Assembly: GCA_014529385.2 (NCBI GenBank)
Contig: CM043960.1
Location: 27,295,896 to 27,359,895, forward strand
DNA length: 64,000 nt
Origin: Adiantum capillus-veneris
Lineage: Eukaryota; Streptophyta; Polypodiopsida; Polypodiales; Pteridaceae
Direction: 5' to 3'
In this document: positions 11,966 through 23,062 of the stretch, one piece after another
Layout of the letters: every line of letters starts with the position of its first letter
Position numbering within the stretch: position 1 is the stretch's first letter
Notes under the pieces: model-generated
Database searches by the model: none
What the model was told of the DNA's origin: nothing
Seen by the model: the letters and a program-made list of their open reading frames with translations, nothing else
Program-made: the position numbers and the translations under genes

Positions 11966-12886
11966 GTGGGATGCATGTGGGACACATCCTATCTTATTGC
12001 AGTATTAGCAAGAACTACGATTAATTTGTCAAACCATGGGATGCAGCTGATTCGACTAGTGCATAGAGGCTAAAAGAGGTTGTCAATCTCTCGGAAAACA
12101 ACTAACAACTCGCATCTAACTCAGGCTACACTCAAGTGACTGAAATCACCAAAAGCCAATCGCTCATCGGCGGAAAGCAAATCACATACGTTACAGCATC
12201 AAATGACATCCAAACGCAACGAAACTTCTAGGACAAGTTTATAAGACCTAAGCACATATACTTATGCCATCTCAAACCCCACTTTAGGTCAAGTTTCAAA
12301 ATCGTGATTATTAACAGCAGTGGATTTTTGACATAGTCGTCTTCGACCCAGAATGCATCTAAATGCTTAGCAATGATGCCCCAATACCTCAACTATGCTT
12401 AGTTTTTGATTTAAAAGTGTAAATTCCTAATTATGATGAAATTAGTCGGCGGGTCGGCGATGCCAAAAGCTACGAAATATTGTGAATGGCTTACGTCAAT
12501 GCGTAGAGCTCTTACCTACGGTTGCAATGCAACAAACGCAATCGCAATGTGACAACCGGAGAGGGAGTAGGGAGCGCAAGAAGGAGAGAAGTGAGCGTCG
12601 TTAGCTCACGCTGTGTATTTCTTATCCAAAAACTTATATAAAACTTACAAAAATTGGTTTTTATACCTTAGCCAAGGTTTTTGGGTGGTCAAAACTAATA
12701 ATTTGGAGTTGTACCAAAGCTAGGTGATGGCTGGCGGATACAATCTGGAATCTTGTAGCCTCGGCTCATTAATTACATAGTTTATTCGAGAAAATAAGAG
12801 TTACAATATTCCCGATTTATCAAAATAATAAATGTTTTACAAAGAGAACTCCGAAAAATGATGTTCGTGTTAGCTTGCTGCTAACA
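11966..12886 (-). repeat. 5' LTR of the minus-strand gypsy element (921 bp)
   Basis: On the minus strand it starts TGTTAGCAGC and ends CATCCCACA, so it has the TG...CA ends with short inverted termini (TGT...ACA). The inner edge is set by the primer site. The outer edge at 12886 is chosen from the TGTTAGC terminus. It has no partner in the window for comparison. Confidence 0.72.
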
Positions 12887-12914
12887 CTCTCTCTCCTCCT
12901 CGGAGCGTAAACTT

Positions 12915-14470
12915 TTGGGCCTTGGACTCATCTACAGTCCCACCTCCCCTCCCCCGTCTTCTTCTTCTACTTTCGGGGAATATTCCAATCTTGAAAGGAG
13001 CCTACAATTCAAGATATTTTCTAAAAATTCACTCCCTCTCTGTCCTTCTCACTCTCTCCAATATCCCTCTTGGAACCCTCCTTCTCACTCCACCACCCTT
13101 AGGATTGCTTTTGATTGTACTTTCTCCGATTTAAAACCCCTCCTTAATCTTTCTCCACATTTTCTTGCTAAACCCTTCTTGTTAGACATAATTTACTCTC
13201 TCAAAAATGATTGGAACATTGTAATTTAACCGGACAATAAGAACCTTGGCCCCATCATCCTCTCCTAATATTGGTACAATAAAGAAGCTCTATGCCACCT
13301 CTTGGACCCTCTCACCTACTCTCCTATCTCTTTACCTCCATTTCCGTTTGTCCAATCCACTCTTCTTTCCATTGTTACACACTTTCATCTCCTCCCTTCC
13401 AAAGAAATATCTTTCATCCTCTCCTCCTCTCAATCTTTTTCCAAACCTTGTCCCTTCTTCCTTTTACCCAAAATTCATAAACATGTCCTTGTAGGCAGCC
13501 CCATTTGTTCGTACAAGAGCTATATCTTAGAAATGCCTCAAAATGGCTACATGTACAACTCTTCCCCATACTCCTAGCTTCAAAACAACACCTCAAGGAC
13601 TCCCATTCTCTCATATTAGACTTAGCCTCCATCACTTTCTCCCCCCATGTTACTCTCTTTACCTTTGTCAATGAGTCGCTTTACCCTAGAATTCCTATCG
13701 GTGAAGGTCTCTACGCTCTTAGAAACTCCATCCAAGGTCTCTTTCCCTATTCTAAAGTCAGCTTCATCCTATCCCTTGCCTCTCTCATTCTCAACCATTA
13801 CATCTCTTTCAAAGGTAAGTTTTGGCATCAGATTAAAGGCACTACTATGGGGTCAAATTTTGCGGTGGTGTATGCATGTCTTTTTCTTTGCTCCTTGGAA
13901 GAAGGTGGGAACCTTGTCTCTTTCCCTTGTCTCCTTTACTTTAAAAGGTTCATAGATGATGCTTTGGGAGTTTGGGATGGCCCCCCCTCTAGCCTAAAAA
14001 AGACCTCCTTGAGTATGGGTACCCTCTAAAAGAGCACATAAAGATCACTCCCTTCATCTCCTCACAGGAAGCTTTTATTTTGGACATATATTCTTCAAAG
14101 GGCCCTCTTTCTACTCTAAGGGGATTTTTGACACACATTGCCACCAAAAACCTGTTAACTCCTGCAACTACATCTCGTGGAAATCTTGGCACCCTACCCA
14201 CCAAAACATTTGAGGGTTCTATCTCTATTTGCAGCCTTTTCTTCTCCCAGCTTAGGGCTAAAGGCTACCCTTCACCTTTCTTGAAGGCATGTTTTCCCTA
14301 TGTAACCTATGCATCCAAGCCCTCTCTCCTTTTAAAGAGTAACCACAAGAATGCCCCACCTTCCATTGTCAAAATCCCCTTTTCAGCCTTTACCCGCAAC
14401 TCAACTTAGCCCGATCCATTAACCAACCTCTCTCTAAGCTTTTAGAAAGCAACTCCAAGTTAGAGTGTCT
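12915..14470 (+). pseudogene. Penelope-like reverse transcriptase, copy 1
   Basis: Recognised by motif order on the plus strand. The N-terminal block has DNKNLGPIILS and WYNKEALCHLLDPLTY (about 13230-13310). PFFLLPKIHK (about 13448-13478) matches the Penelope FYLLPKIHK motif. FVNESLYPRIPIGEG (13664-13710) corresponds to the TxDVxSLYxxIP block. KGTTMGSNFAVVYACLFL (13834-13888) corresponds to KGTAMGTxxAPxYANLFM, then RFIDDALGVWDG has the catalytic DD. HIATKNLLTP and LRAKGYPSPFLK follow. Copy 1 has two in-frame stops at 13227 and 13269 and frameshifts near 13570, 14025 and 14400. No GIY-YIG endonuclease is seen after the RT, so this looks like an endonuclease-lacking type; the absence could also be decay. 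Confidence 0.82.
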
Positions 14471-15184
14471 CTGCCTATCTCGATTTATTCCCGAGCACGT
14501 TGGTTGCACGATGGGCTACAGATCCCTTTGGAACACCCCCCCAACCCTTGTAATCATTACCTCCAAGCCTCTCACGCAGGCACCCCCAGCCCTTTGTAAT
14601 CACTAGCCGAAGTCTCTCCTGCTACCTGAAGCTTGGTGCTCCGCCACCCCTTGGCTTGGGTACTCTGCTTAGCGGAAACAACTTAACAGACGTCGGCACT
14701 GTTTATTGCTTGTCACCTGGTAGGAGGGCAGCTTTCTAGCTCAGCTAGGCGACCGCTGCGGGCTGAAGGTGGGTCTGCCTTACACGGGTCCGACAACAAC
14801 TACCACTGCGGGCTGAAGGAGGCAGGTCTCTAACCTACACGGGTCGAGGAACGACTACCACCTCAACCTCTCCTAGTGGTGAAAGACTCTCCAAGTGGGC
14901 TTCTCCAAGCAATGACACCCGCCTCTCTCTAATGACAGTGGCAGCCCCTCGCAGACAATAGCTCTCCCCCCCATCATTCCGACATAGGGGGTTTCGTCCT
15001 TACAAAAAAGTCAGCCTTACGTAGCAACGATCTTCTCTTCATGCAAAAGCCCTCAGCTTAGAGCTCCTCCAGGTATTACCGTCCGATGGCTCCCTTTCTC
15101 CCTCCAGGTATTACCCTACCAAAGCATTATTTTCACATGGCAACCATTCTCATTTCCTCGTCTACGGCCAACACCTTCTAGCCT
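14471..15184 (+). other. non-coding spacer between Penelope-like units
   Basis: No gene is seen. The stretch is GC-richer than its surroundings and holds a short tandem repeat (14752-14856). In Penelope-like elements this position would be the terminal pLTR region joining one unit to the next. I looked for a hammerhead-ribozyme core (CTGATGA...GAAA) and found only CTGAAG...GGAAAC, which does not match. Confidence 0.4.
14752..14856 (+). repeat. two 50-55-bp tandem repeats
   Basis: Two units begin accgctgcgggctgaagg (14752) and accactgcgggctgaagg (14802). Both continue with gggtct/aggtct, then 'tacacgggtc' and a cgac-aact end. A third start (accacctc) follows without the rest. Confidence 0.75.
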
Positions 15185-16673
15185 ATGACAGTGGAGATCG
15201 TGGGGGCAACGGAATCTCCCAATAACGCATCCGAGCCTTTACTAGCAAGCAATCCAACCCCAACCACCCCCTTGGTTGGTCCTTCAGCCGTCGGCAACCT
15301 ATTGAGCCCCCTTTTTTTTCAAGCCTCCGGCATGGAAACCCCTTCAATGACCCTTTATTCCACAAGCTCTCGTTCATCCTTTGGCCCTCCCAACCTTGCT
15401 GTTTCTCTCCCGAGATTCACCTCGGCGGCGGCTCTTGTCAACCAGCCCTCATGGTTTCAACATGCCCCTGGTTTACCCGCCTTCTCTACCCTAACCTCAT
15501 CTAAGAAATCTCTTTTTGGCCCAGAGGAGCTACGGCGCCTCATGGCCAACCTACCCCTTGAGGATCTTGATCAACTCTCCCTCCCCTTTACCAAAGGCTT
15601 TGACACTGCTAGTGCATCTTTTGTATCACATAATGGTGCCTTTTCCAAATCGAACAGGTGGCATCCTCTCAAACCCCCCCCTCACTATCCCGACCATTTT
15701 TGGCTCTCTCTTTACAAGCTCCTCTTCCTTGGACTTTACCCCACCCCTAGCCACTAATCCACATATTGAAACTCTACCCATTCTTCTCGCCATCAACAAG
15801 CCTTTGTAATTTGACAAAATTGTATCACTCTCACTAGTAGAGTTTAAAACCCTTAACCATAAGCTTCATAAAGCCACTTAACATCTCACTCATTTGCAAA
15901 ATCTTCTTGCCAACCAAAATACCCCACTTAGTCTTTGCATGAAGCCTCCCGCCTCTCCAGAGAGGACTCTCAAGCACAAGCACTCTTGAGTGCCAAGATC
16001 AAAACCCTTAATATCCAATTTCAATTGGATTGCACCCAAGCTTACATCCATGCCCAAAGTGTGCTTATCAACAACCTTAAAAAAAGCTTAGATTCATACC
16101 GTGACCTTGTAGAAGAAAGGCTCTTAGACCTCACCAAGAAGCTTGCTACCGTCTCCTTTCCAAGAGTCCGACCTTCGGCTTGGGCCAATCAACTCCTCTC
16201 TTGGAAGATTTCCTAACTTCATGAATTTGATGCTCTACTTCAAATCCGATCCTCCAAACCCATTTGGCCTCTTCCTTGAACTGGTGGCACGTAATGCAAG
16301 GAAGAGGGCACAAGCTACCACTTTGGAAGAATCGGAGTCTCTACCCAAAGAGGAAACGGTGGGAGAATTGGTGCATCATGAGGTCACCTTTCAAATGAAG
16401 AACCTTCTCTCACCTCCCCCAAAGAGGCCACCTTACCAAAAATCCTCCCATCGGGTAGTCCTCAATAGAAAACCCCTCCTTTTGTCAAGAGCCTCTCATG
16501 AGGAGGTCATGCATCAACCCTTCAAAAAGCCCAAATCCTCTTCCCCGGGGATCCTCTTTTCCTCCTCCACCCCTTGTAAACCTCCCCATACTTCTTCCCC
16601 CAAGAGCCACCTTCTTCCTCCCCCTTCTCCCAACCTCACCTTTGTTCCTCCCCTTTTGAAAACACCTAATTAA
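15185..16673 (+). pseudogene. coiled-coil and Pro/Ser/Lys-rich ORF upstream of the second Penelope-like RT
   Basis: Three plus-strand frames (15185-15757, 15935-16216, 16143-16673) appear to be one broken gene. The first is Ser/Pro/Leu rich, with FGPEELRRLMANLPLEDLDQ. The second is helical and coiled-coil-like, with SLDSYRDLVEERLLDLTKKL. The third is basic and proline rich. There is no hit I can name. It lies just upstream, on the same strand, of the second RT copy, and Penelope-like elements of the endonuclease-lacking kind can carry an upstream coiled-coil ORF. That fit is inference from position; the ORF could belong to another element. Confidence 0.45.
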
Positions 16674-17074
16674 CCTTTGAGCCCTTGTACTACTTCCACC
16701 CCTTTTCCTCACCCTCCACATCCCCATCCAAAGCATAGCCTCCCTAAAAATCCTAGAATGTCAAAAAACTTGCAATGGAGGAGGAAGAAATAGGTTTTCA
16801 GCACCCTTCCTCTTGGGTCCACTTGCTCTTCTCCTGAACCCCTCTCTTTCCTAACCTTTGGAACCCTCCTCCATGTAACTCCTTTTTTCTTCCCCTCTCT
16901 TACCACAATTAAAGAAAAAGGTAAAAATATTGGCTCCCCCTCACCAACCGCATCTCTACTTGGGTAAGCAAACATTTTTTACTCTAGAGCATAAGATAAC
17001 TAACCTCTCCTTTCCCAACTTGGCCAATCTCTCTCTGTGGGACGCATGTCTAACCTCACCATCCTATCTTATTG
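16674..17074. other. no gene; 3' tail with an LTR-like scrap
   Basis: Low-complexity, C-rich sequence without a supported gene. At 17037-17074 the phrase tgtgggacgcatgt...catcctatcttattgcagt repeats the first about 40 bases of the LTR at 11966 (plus-strand reading). A small scrap of that LTR family is therefore joined to the next LTR. Confidence 0.4.
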
Positions 17075-17136
17075 CAGTCTTTGCAATCCCTACATGGGAG
17101 GGGGGGAGCCTTGCATGTAGGGGATGAGAGAGAAAG

Positions 17137-17168
<32 letters not shown>

Positions 17169-18345
17169 GCTCCCTTTACACAAAGGGAATGAGGGACACA
17201 TGTTAGCTCCCTAGGCCAAATGCCCACAAGGTGTACCCAATTCCTATTGGATAGCCTTCGAGGTGGACCAATGAGAATTAGACTAGATTAAATCTAGTTT
17301 AATTAATTTAAAAACACTTAATAAAAGAACCAATGAGAATTAAGTCCTCTAGAAGGCTATTGGACAGTCTCCCAAGGGGTCCAATGAGCATTCAGGAGCC
17401 CAATGGCTTGCCTGATTCCTATTGGCCAGGAGGCAAAGGGGTCCAATGAGAGTTTAGTTGAATTATTAAATTAACTAAAGCTCTCACAAAAGGGGAAAGG
17501 GGGACACATGTCAGAAGGCTATCACTTATGCTGCCTTATAGTCATTAGCTAGCCCTGGGGAGGTCCAATGGGGAGATAGCAAGAGCAAATAGCAAGAGGG
17601 CTCACCCAAGAGAGAGAGGGGGATGATTTTTGCAAGGCATTATCACACACACACTCACACAATCTCATGTGTGAATTAAAGAAGACTATCTCTTCCCAAG
17701 CTTTAATGGAGAGCTCATCACCTACTCCAAGCTTGTGAGATAAAAGCCTACATCGACGTACTCTTGGCATGTGGATGCAAATCCAACCAAGAGCCAAGCT
17801 TCAATACATTCTCATCTCCTCTACCAAGATAATTACTAAGCTAAGCTATGCTAATATGAGTGATTATGTGAGGAGATGTACATCTTTCTCATAAGATACT
17901 CCTTCTTCCTCTCAATCTACTCTCATACCTCCATCTTCGAAGGTGTGTGAGGTCTTGGGTCTGAGACCGGGGATAATTGATGTTGTGTTTGCTAAGTGTT
18001 TTGCTTAGTGCATGAAGCTTTCATCTTCATTGCACTAGCTAGTCTTGAAGGAACACAAAGAATTGTATTGTACAATGTCTCTCTTGATGGGAGAAACCAT
18101 AATACAAAGCCTTTTGGAGGGGGGACCGGCTCCATGCAAATCCGGTCCTCAACTGTTGTCAATAGCTTAATTTCTCTCTCTTTTGAAAGTATTGTTGATG
18201 CTATCTAACTAGGTGTTATGCTTTTTGTTGCTCTCTCCACCCAAGCACTCTTGTAATTCTCATTAGGAATGTATTCTAATGAAATGCCCACTATGTTCAT
18301 GCTAATTTCCGCTACACACAAGTTTTTAGGCCATTAAATGTTACA
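17075..18345 (+). repeat. 5'-truncated gypsy LTR (family of 21092-22659)
   Basis: This LTR shares ordered blocks with the full LTR at 21092-22659 and the minus copy at 62403-63990: the CA microsatellite and 'tttacacaaagggaa' block, the 'ggatag...ggaccaatgagaatta' block, the 'catgaagctt..catcttcattgcac' block, the 'ggaccggctccatg..aatccggtcc' block and the end 'cattaaatgttaca'. About 330 bp of its 5' end are missing. The Penelope-like RT starts right after its CA end, so the LTR or a deletion associated with it removed the 5' half of that RT. Confidence 0.85.
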
Positions 18346-19310
18346 TCAACCATCATTACATCTCTTTCAAAGAGGTAAGTTTTGGCATCAGGTTAAAGGC
18401 ACCACTATGGGATCAAATTTTGTGGTGGTGTATGCATGTCTTTTTCTTTGCTCCTTGGAAGAAGGTGGGAACCTTGTCTCTTCCCCTTATCTCCTTTACT
18501 TTAAAAGGTTCATAGACGACGCTTTTGGAGTTTGGGATGGACCCCCCTCTTGCCTAAAAAAGCTCCTCCTTGAGTATGTCCTCACAGGAAGATTTTATTT
18601 TGGACATACATTTCTTCAGAGGGCCCTCTTTTTGCTCTAAGGGGATTTTTGACACACGTTGCCACCAAAAACCTCTTAACTCCTACAACTAATCCCGTGG
18701 CAATCTTGGGAACCTTGTCTCTTCCCCTTCTCTCCTTTACTTTAAAAGGTTCATAGACGACGCTTTTGGAGTTTGGGATGGCCCCCCCTCTTGCCTAAAA
18801 AAGCTCCTCCTTGAGTATGTCCTCATATGAAGATTTTATGTTGGACATACACTTCTTCAGAGGGCCCTCTTTTTGCTCTAAGGGGATTTTTGACACACAT
18901 TGCTACCAAAAACCTCTTAACTCCTACAACTAATCCCGTGTCAATGTTGGCACCCCACCCACCAAAAAATTACCTTTATTTTATCGGCGCTCAAGAGTTA
19001 TATCATTAGGGAAAACTCGTGAGGGTTTTATCTCTATTCGCAACCTTTTCTTCCTATCTTAGGGCTAAAGGCTACCCTTCACCTTTCTTCAAGCCATGTT
19101 TTCTCTATGTAACCTATGCATCCAGGTCATCTCTCCTTTTAAAGGGTAACCACAAGAATGCCCCTCCTTCCATTGTCAAAATCCCCTTTTCATCCTTTAC
19201 CCGTAATTCAACTTAGCTTGATCCCTTAGCCAACCTCTCTCTAAGCTTTTAGAAAGCAGCTCCGAGCTTCCACCTATTTCCAAACCAGTCATTTGTTGGC
19301 TAAATGCACC
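18346..19310 (+). pseudogene. Penelope-like reverse transcriptase, copy 2 (5' truncated)
   Basis: It starts where copy 1 reads 'ttacatctctttcaaa' and continues with GKFWHQVKGTTMGSNFVVVY and KRFIDDAFGVWDGPPS, so it holds the palm motifs with the DD pair. A 241-bp direct duplication (18467-18948) then repeats the DD region. The thumb and connector follow, with HIATKNLLTP, LRAKGYPSPFFK and, in a shifted frame, QPLSKLLESSSEL and ICWLNAPNIGKLLSMK, which corresponds to the Penelope 'NLxxLL' C-terminal block. No GIY-YIG domain is found after it. Dead copy. Confidence 0.8.
18467..18948 (+). repeat. 241-bp tandem duplication inside Penelope-like RT copy 2
   Basis: Unit 1 is 18467-18707 and unit 2 is 18708-18948, with a constant offset of 241 bp from 'gggaaccttgtctctt' to 'taatcccgtg.caat.tt'. 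Copy 1 of the RT has this segment only once, so the duplication arose in this copy. Confidence 0.9.
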
Positions 19311-19860
19311 TAATATTGGTAAGCTTCTCTCAATGAAAAGCCCTTCTCCCCCATCTCCTTGCCAATAAACAGGGTAAAGAGGGAAGGGGATAGCAGGCGA
19401 ACCAACTCAAGAGAAGTGATCCGATTGAGTAAGTTGGTAAAAAAATGGAGATTGACCAAGGTGAGAAGATCAAAGAAGAAATGTCAGTTAGCCAAAGAGG
19501 TGGCAGTTGAAGTTCTTCAATGGAAATGTTTTTGGATGCCACTGTTGAAGAGGAGAAGGTGGTTAGAAAGAGGAAGAAGAATGAAAAGTGGATGGTGGAG
19601 CTTGCTAAAAGTGCTCGGAGGAGCCTTTTGGAATGAAGGATTTCAAAGGGGCTAAAGGTGCAAAGGCAGCTGAAGACACGGAAGAGGCCAAAGGTTTGGG
19701 GGAGGGAAAAGGTACGGAGAAGACCAGTGATGCGACGCCCTTAGAAATAGGTCAGAGCATTGACTCAACCACCCTCTCCCAACTCTTCAATGTGAAATTT
19801 AGAAAGTGTCCCATTGGTTGTGGCCTCAAGCCGCAAAACTGCAAGGATTAGCTATTGTAA
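19311..19860 (+). pseudogene. Lys/Glu-rich ORF fragments of unknown nature
   Basis: Two overlapping frames (19359-19655 and 19633-19851) are dominated by Lys, Arg, Glu and Ala, with MKDFKGAKGAKAAEDTEEAK. They follow the RT remnant on the same strand. They could be the 3' tail of the Penelope-like unit or part of the neighbouring DNA element. No domain is recognised. Confidence 0.3.
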
Positions 19861-20797
19861 AAACATTTTTTACTTTCTTGTGGCTTAATATGAAATACCA
19901 TCCCTTTTTGCTTATGTCAATGCATTTGGTGTCATGTCACTCTACTCTTGAAAGATGTCAATGTGTTTGTAAACTATCATGTCCTAGTGTCAAAAACTGG
20001 TAAGCTTTTATGGTGCCTAATGTCCAACTTTGCTATTGCAAAATGGCTACGTTCATCTACTCATATATTTTAATGGTACTACAACTAGGGACATTTGGTG
20101 GATAAATGAAGAATGATTCAATACATCAATGCCGACATATGTAATGGTGAGCAATAGGTGCCTTTTTGTTTTGGATGTCAATGTGCTATTGAAGGATTGT
20201 GATGAAGAACCCAAAGGTTTGTGGAATATCCCATTCCCACTAGGCCACGAGGTGTGCAAGTCTCCTAATACAAATAAAAATTGTGTGGCTAGATCTGATG
20301 CCGAGTACTTCGTCATCAGCGCCAGGAAGTGATGCTACATGATGTTGTGGTCATGTAGCCAAAGAAGAATTTGATGGCCATAATGAATGTTTGCTTCCTT
20401 AAATTGATGAGTATGAAAGTCCTCTTTTTAGGTATCTATCTCTTAACTTGCAAACTAGATTTATTGATTTTGATATTGTTTTGCACTTTGCTACTACTAA
20501 TTTGTAAACATTTTGGTACTATATGGTACTTTGTTACTTTTGGTATTGCTTATTGTGGTGTAAAATTTTTTGGTAGTGTTTGTGTCTTTGGTACTTTGGC
20601 ATTGTGTTTGGTACTCTGTACAAAATTTTGTATTGTTTTGTACTTTGGTTCTTTACTACTTTGGTATTGTGTTGTACAAAGTTTGGTATTGTGTCATTGC
20701 TATGTACTATTTGTTTCTTTAGTACTCTTATTTGTATAGCTATTCTAACTGTTTAGTTTCTCTGTCACATATATTTTTGACCAGTCTCAATGTGAAA
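19861..20797 (+). repeat. region rich in TTTGGTAC/GTACCAAA motifs (left cluster)
   Basis: From about 20436 to 20720 the sequence repeats 'tttggtact', 'ggtattgt' and 'gtacaaa' in both orientations. The same vocabulary returns at 46010-46700 and 48760-49140, and all three clusters surround ORFs of the same region. This is what subterminal transposase-binding repeats of a DNA transposon look like. A short frame at 20129-20332 (VSNRCLFVLDVNVLLKDC) is not recognised. Confidence 0.55.
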
Positions 20798-21091
20798 TAT
20801 GGCTCCCACACTCAGAGATGTGCTAGCACTTTTGGAGGAGCTCGACAACAAGCCTATTTTTCTATAGCTCCTAAGAAGAGTGTGGTGCAAGAATCCAAAG
20901 CTCAATGAAGCAAACACCCTCCATGTGGAAGACATGAGATTCAAGTCCTTGAAGAATGATTACGACTCATGCTACTGCATTCGATTATATGAGCAAAAAT
21001 ATTATGACAAAAAAAAAAAGCAAATTATCTTATGGAGGTCTTTTTTCCATGGATTTGTGGGTGTCTAGATGAGAAGTTTCCCACTGCTTAC
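20798..21091 (+). pseudogene. unknown ORF, first half (rejoins at 45791)
   Basis: The frame begins at an ATG at about 20802 with MAPTLRDVLALLEELDNKP. It has one TAG, then LNEANTLHVEDMRFKSLKND and YCIRLYEQKYYDKK, and a frameshift in a run of ten A. It is cut by the LTR at 21092. When the LTR element and one copy of its CTTAC duplication are ignored, the frame runs on without a stop into 45791-45898. That shows the two parts were one gene before insertion. No family is recognised. The preceding repeat cluster suggests a transposon gene. Confidence 0.55.
21087..21091 (+). repeat. target-site duplication CTTAC (left)
   Basis: CTTAC directly precedes the TG of the LTR at 21092. The same five bases directly follow the CA of the LTR ending at 45785. 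Confidence 0.9.
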
Positions 21092-22659
21092 TGTCATAAA
21101 AACTAATATCTAATTCTCCCAAATGACTTTCTCATGCTAAACTGATCATTTAATATGGGGAAGTACCAGGGGAGTAAAAGCTAGACTATTGGTAAGGCTG
21201 CTAGACCGGTCTCTGCAGGGATCCAAAAGAGGGAAAATAGGGATCCGAAGGGGGACAGTCTGCAAAAGATAAATGTGCTTTAATGGGGCTTAAAAGACCT
21301 AAGGTTCATCTCCATTAAGACTTCCATAGGCTAAAGTTCCTAAAATTAACTCAATTGTCCAATGGCCAAAGTAGGGGAAAATTGGATGGTCATGGGAAGA
21401 CTAGAATGTCTTCCCACATCCCTAGGAAGGAGGGGGCAAGCCCTAATAGTAGGGCATGAGAGAGAAACACACACATACACACACACACACACACACACCA
21501 AAGCTCCCCCTTTACACAAAGGGAATTTTGAACACATGTCAAGCTCCTAGGCCAATTGCCCCCAACTTCCCCTCAAATCCTATTGGATGGACATAGAAGT
21601 GGACCAATGAGAATTAGGCTAGATTAAAAGTAGTCTAATCAATTTAAAAACTCTTGATAAAACAAACAATAGAAATTAAGCTCCCTAGAATACTATTGGA
21701 TAGTCTACCAAGGGGTCCAATGAGCATTCAACAATCCAATGGCTTGCCTGATTCCTATTGGCCAAAAGATACAGAGGTCCAATGAGAGTTTAATTGAATT
21801 ATTTAATTACATAAAGATCTCACAAAATGGGAAATGGGGGCACATGTTACAAGGCTATCAATTATGCTTCTAATTTGTGATTGGCTAAGCTTTGGCAGGA
21901 GCCAATAGGATGCCAGCAAGAGCAAAAAGCAAGAGGGGTTGACCAAGAGAGACGGAGCTTGGAATTTTAGTCTATATTTTATGCTACACACACATACACA
22001 CAAGTCATGTGTGCAAGAAGATCTCCATCTCCTTCTCCAAGCATTGAGAAGTAGAGGCCTACACCAACAACTCTTGGCTATGGAATGCAAATCCAACCAA
22101 GAGCCAAGATTCAATGGCGTGTTCATCTCCTCTACCATGCTAATTACTAAGATAAGCTATGCTTAGAGTGATTATGTGAGGAGAATACTTATTTCTTGTA
22201 AGATACATCTTCTTCCTTTCAATCTATCCTTATTGCCTGCTAGCTCTCACCAGTTTTGAAGGTGTGTGAGGTCTTAGGATTGAGGCTAGGGACACTAGGT
22301 GTGTTTTACAAGCATAATTTGGTGCATGAAGCTTCCATCTTCATTGCACCAATGAATTTTGTCAAGGAACACAAGAATTGTATTGTATAAAATTCTCCTT
22401 TGATCGGAGAAGATATAATACAGAGCCTTTATGGAGGAGGGACCGACTCCATGTAAATCCGGTCCGCAACTGTTGTCAACTGTTCTATTTCTCTCTCTTT
22501 TCAAGTATTGTCAATCCGAATTAGCTAGGTGTAAATTTCTATGTTGCTTTCTCAAATTAAGTACTCTCTCTATGCTCATTAGGAACTTGTTCTTGATGAA
22601 ATACTCACAATGTTATCGATTTCCGCTACACACAAGTTACTAGTGCATTAAATGTTACA
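21092..22659 (+). repeat. 5' LTR, 1568 bp
   Basis: TG...CA ends, start TGTCATAAAAACTAATATCT, end GCATTAAATGTTACA. It contains a CA microsatellite near 21472-21498. A second complete copy is the minus-strand LTR at 62403-63990, and partial copies lie at 17075 and 45428. Confidence 0.92.
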
Positions 22660-22660
22660 T

Positions 22661-22673
22661 TGGTATCAAAGCT
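22661..22673 (+). other. primer-binding site, tRNA-iMet type
   Basis: TGGTATCAAAGCT follows the LTR after one base and matches the plant initiator-Met site TGGTATCAGAGC with one transition. Confidence 0.9.
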
Positions 22674-23062
22674 ATTGGTTTCTCTTTTCTTGCTCAAGAA
22701 GAGAGGTCCTCAAGATTGCTATAAATGGTTGGTGTTATGAATTTCAAAAGAGTAAGTAGAATGGGGATTTTACATCCTTGAAGCATGCATACTTTATGCA
22801 ATTAACGGGGATACCGTTGAGAGCTATGGTCTTAATAATGGAGTCCTACAGGGCTTGCCTATCGCTTAACCATTATTGAGCTATAAGAATCTTGAGAGGA
22901 ACCGGAGCTGTCTTGGCTCTGTTGAACCTCTCTTCTATTCCTTGCAATTAATAATATTCAATCCACGGGTATAGATGCTTGAGTGCTTACCCAAAGAGGA
23001 GTAGAAACTAGGTCTTGAAGTACCAAAGTACAAGTAAACATTTACACCTAAAATTTGCTAGT

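Larger units (their letters stand above)
1..12886 (-). mobile_element. Ty3/gypsy LTR retrotransposon, 3' end off window
   Basis: Read on the minus strand from right to left the order is LTR (12886-11966), primer site, a 2-kb non-coding leader, gag, aspartic protease, reverse transcriptase, RNase H, integrase and then a further coiled-coil ORF reaching the window edge. Protease-RT-RNase H-integrase is the Ty3/gypsy order. The tRNA-Asp-like primer site, the long leader and an extra ORF after integrase resemble the plant Tat/Athila group; the lineage is inference. Every domain is broken by stops or frameshifts, so the copy is dead. The 3' LTR is not in the window. Confidence 0.9.

Noticed and set aside
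13414-13671. Minus-strand frame of 85 codons in the Penelope-like region
   Set aside because: Antisense of the RT; no motif of its own.
14590-14700. Possible hammerhead ribozyme near the Penelope-like spacer
   Set aside because: CTGAAG and GGAAAC are present but the invariant CTGATGA box and a fitting stem are not.
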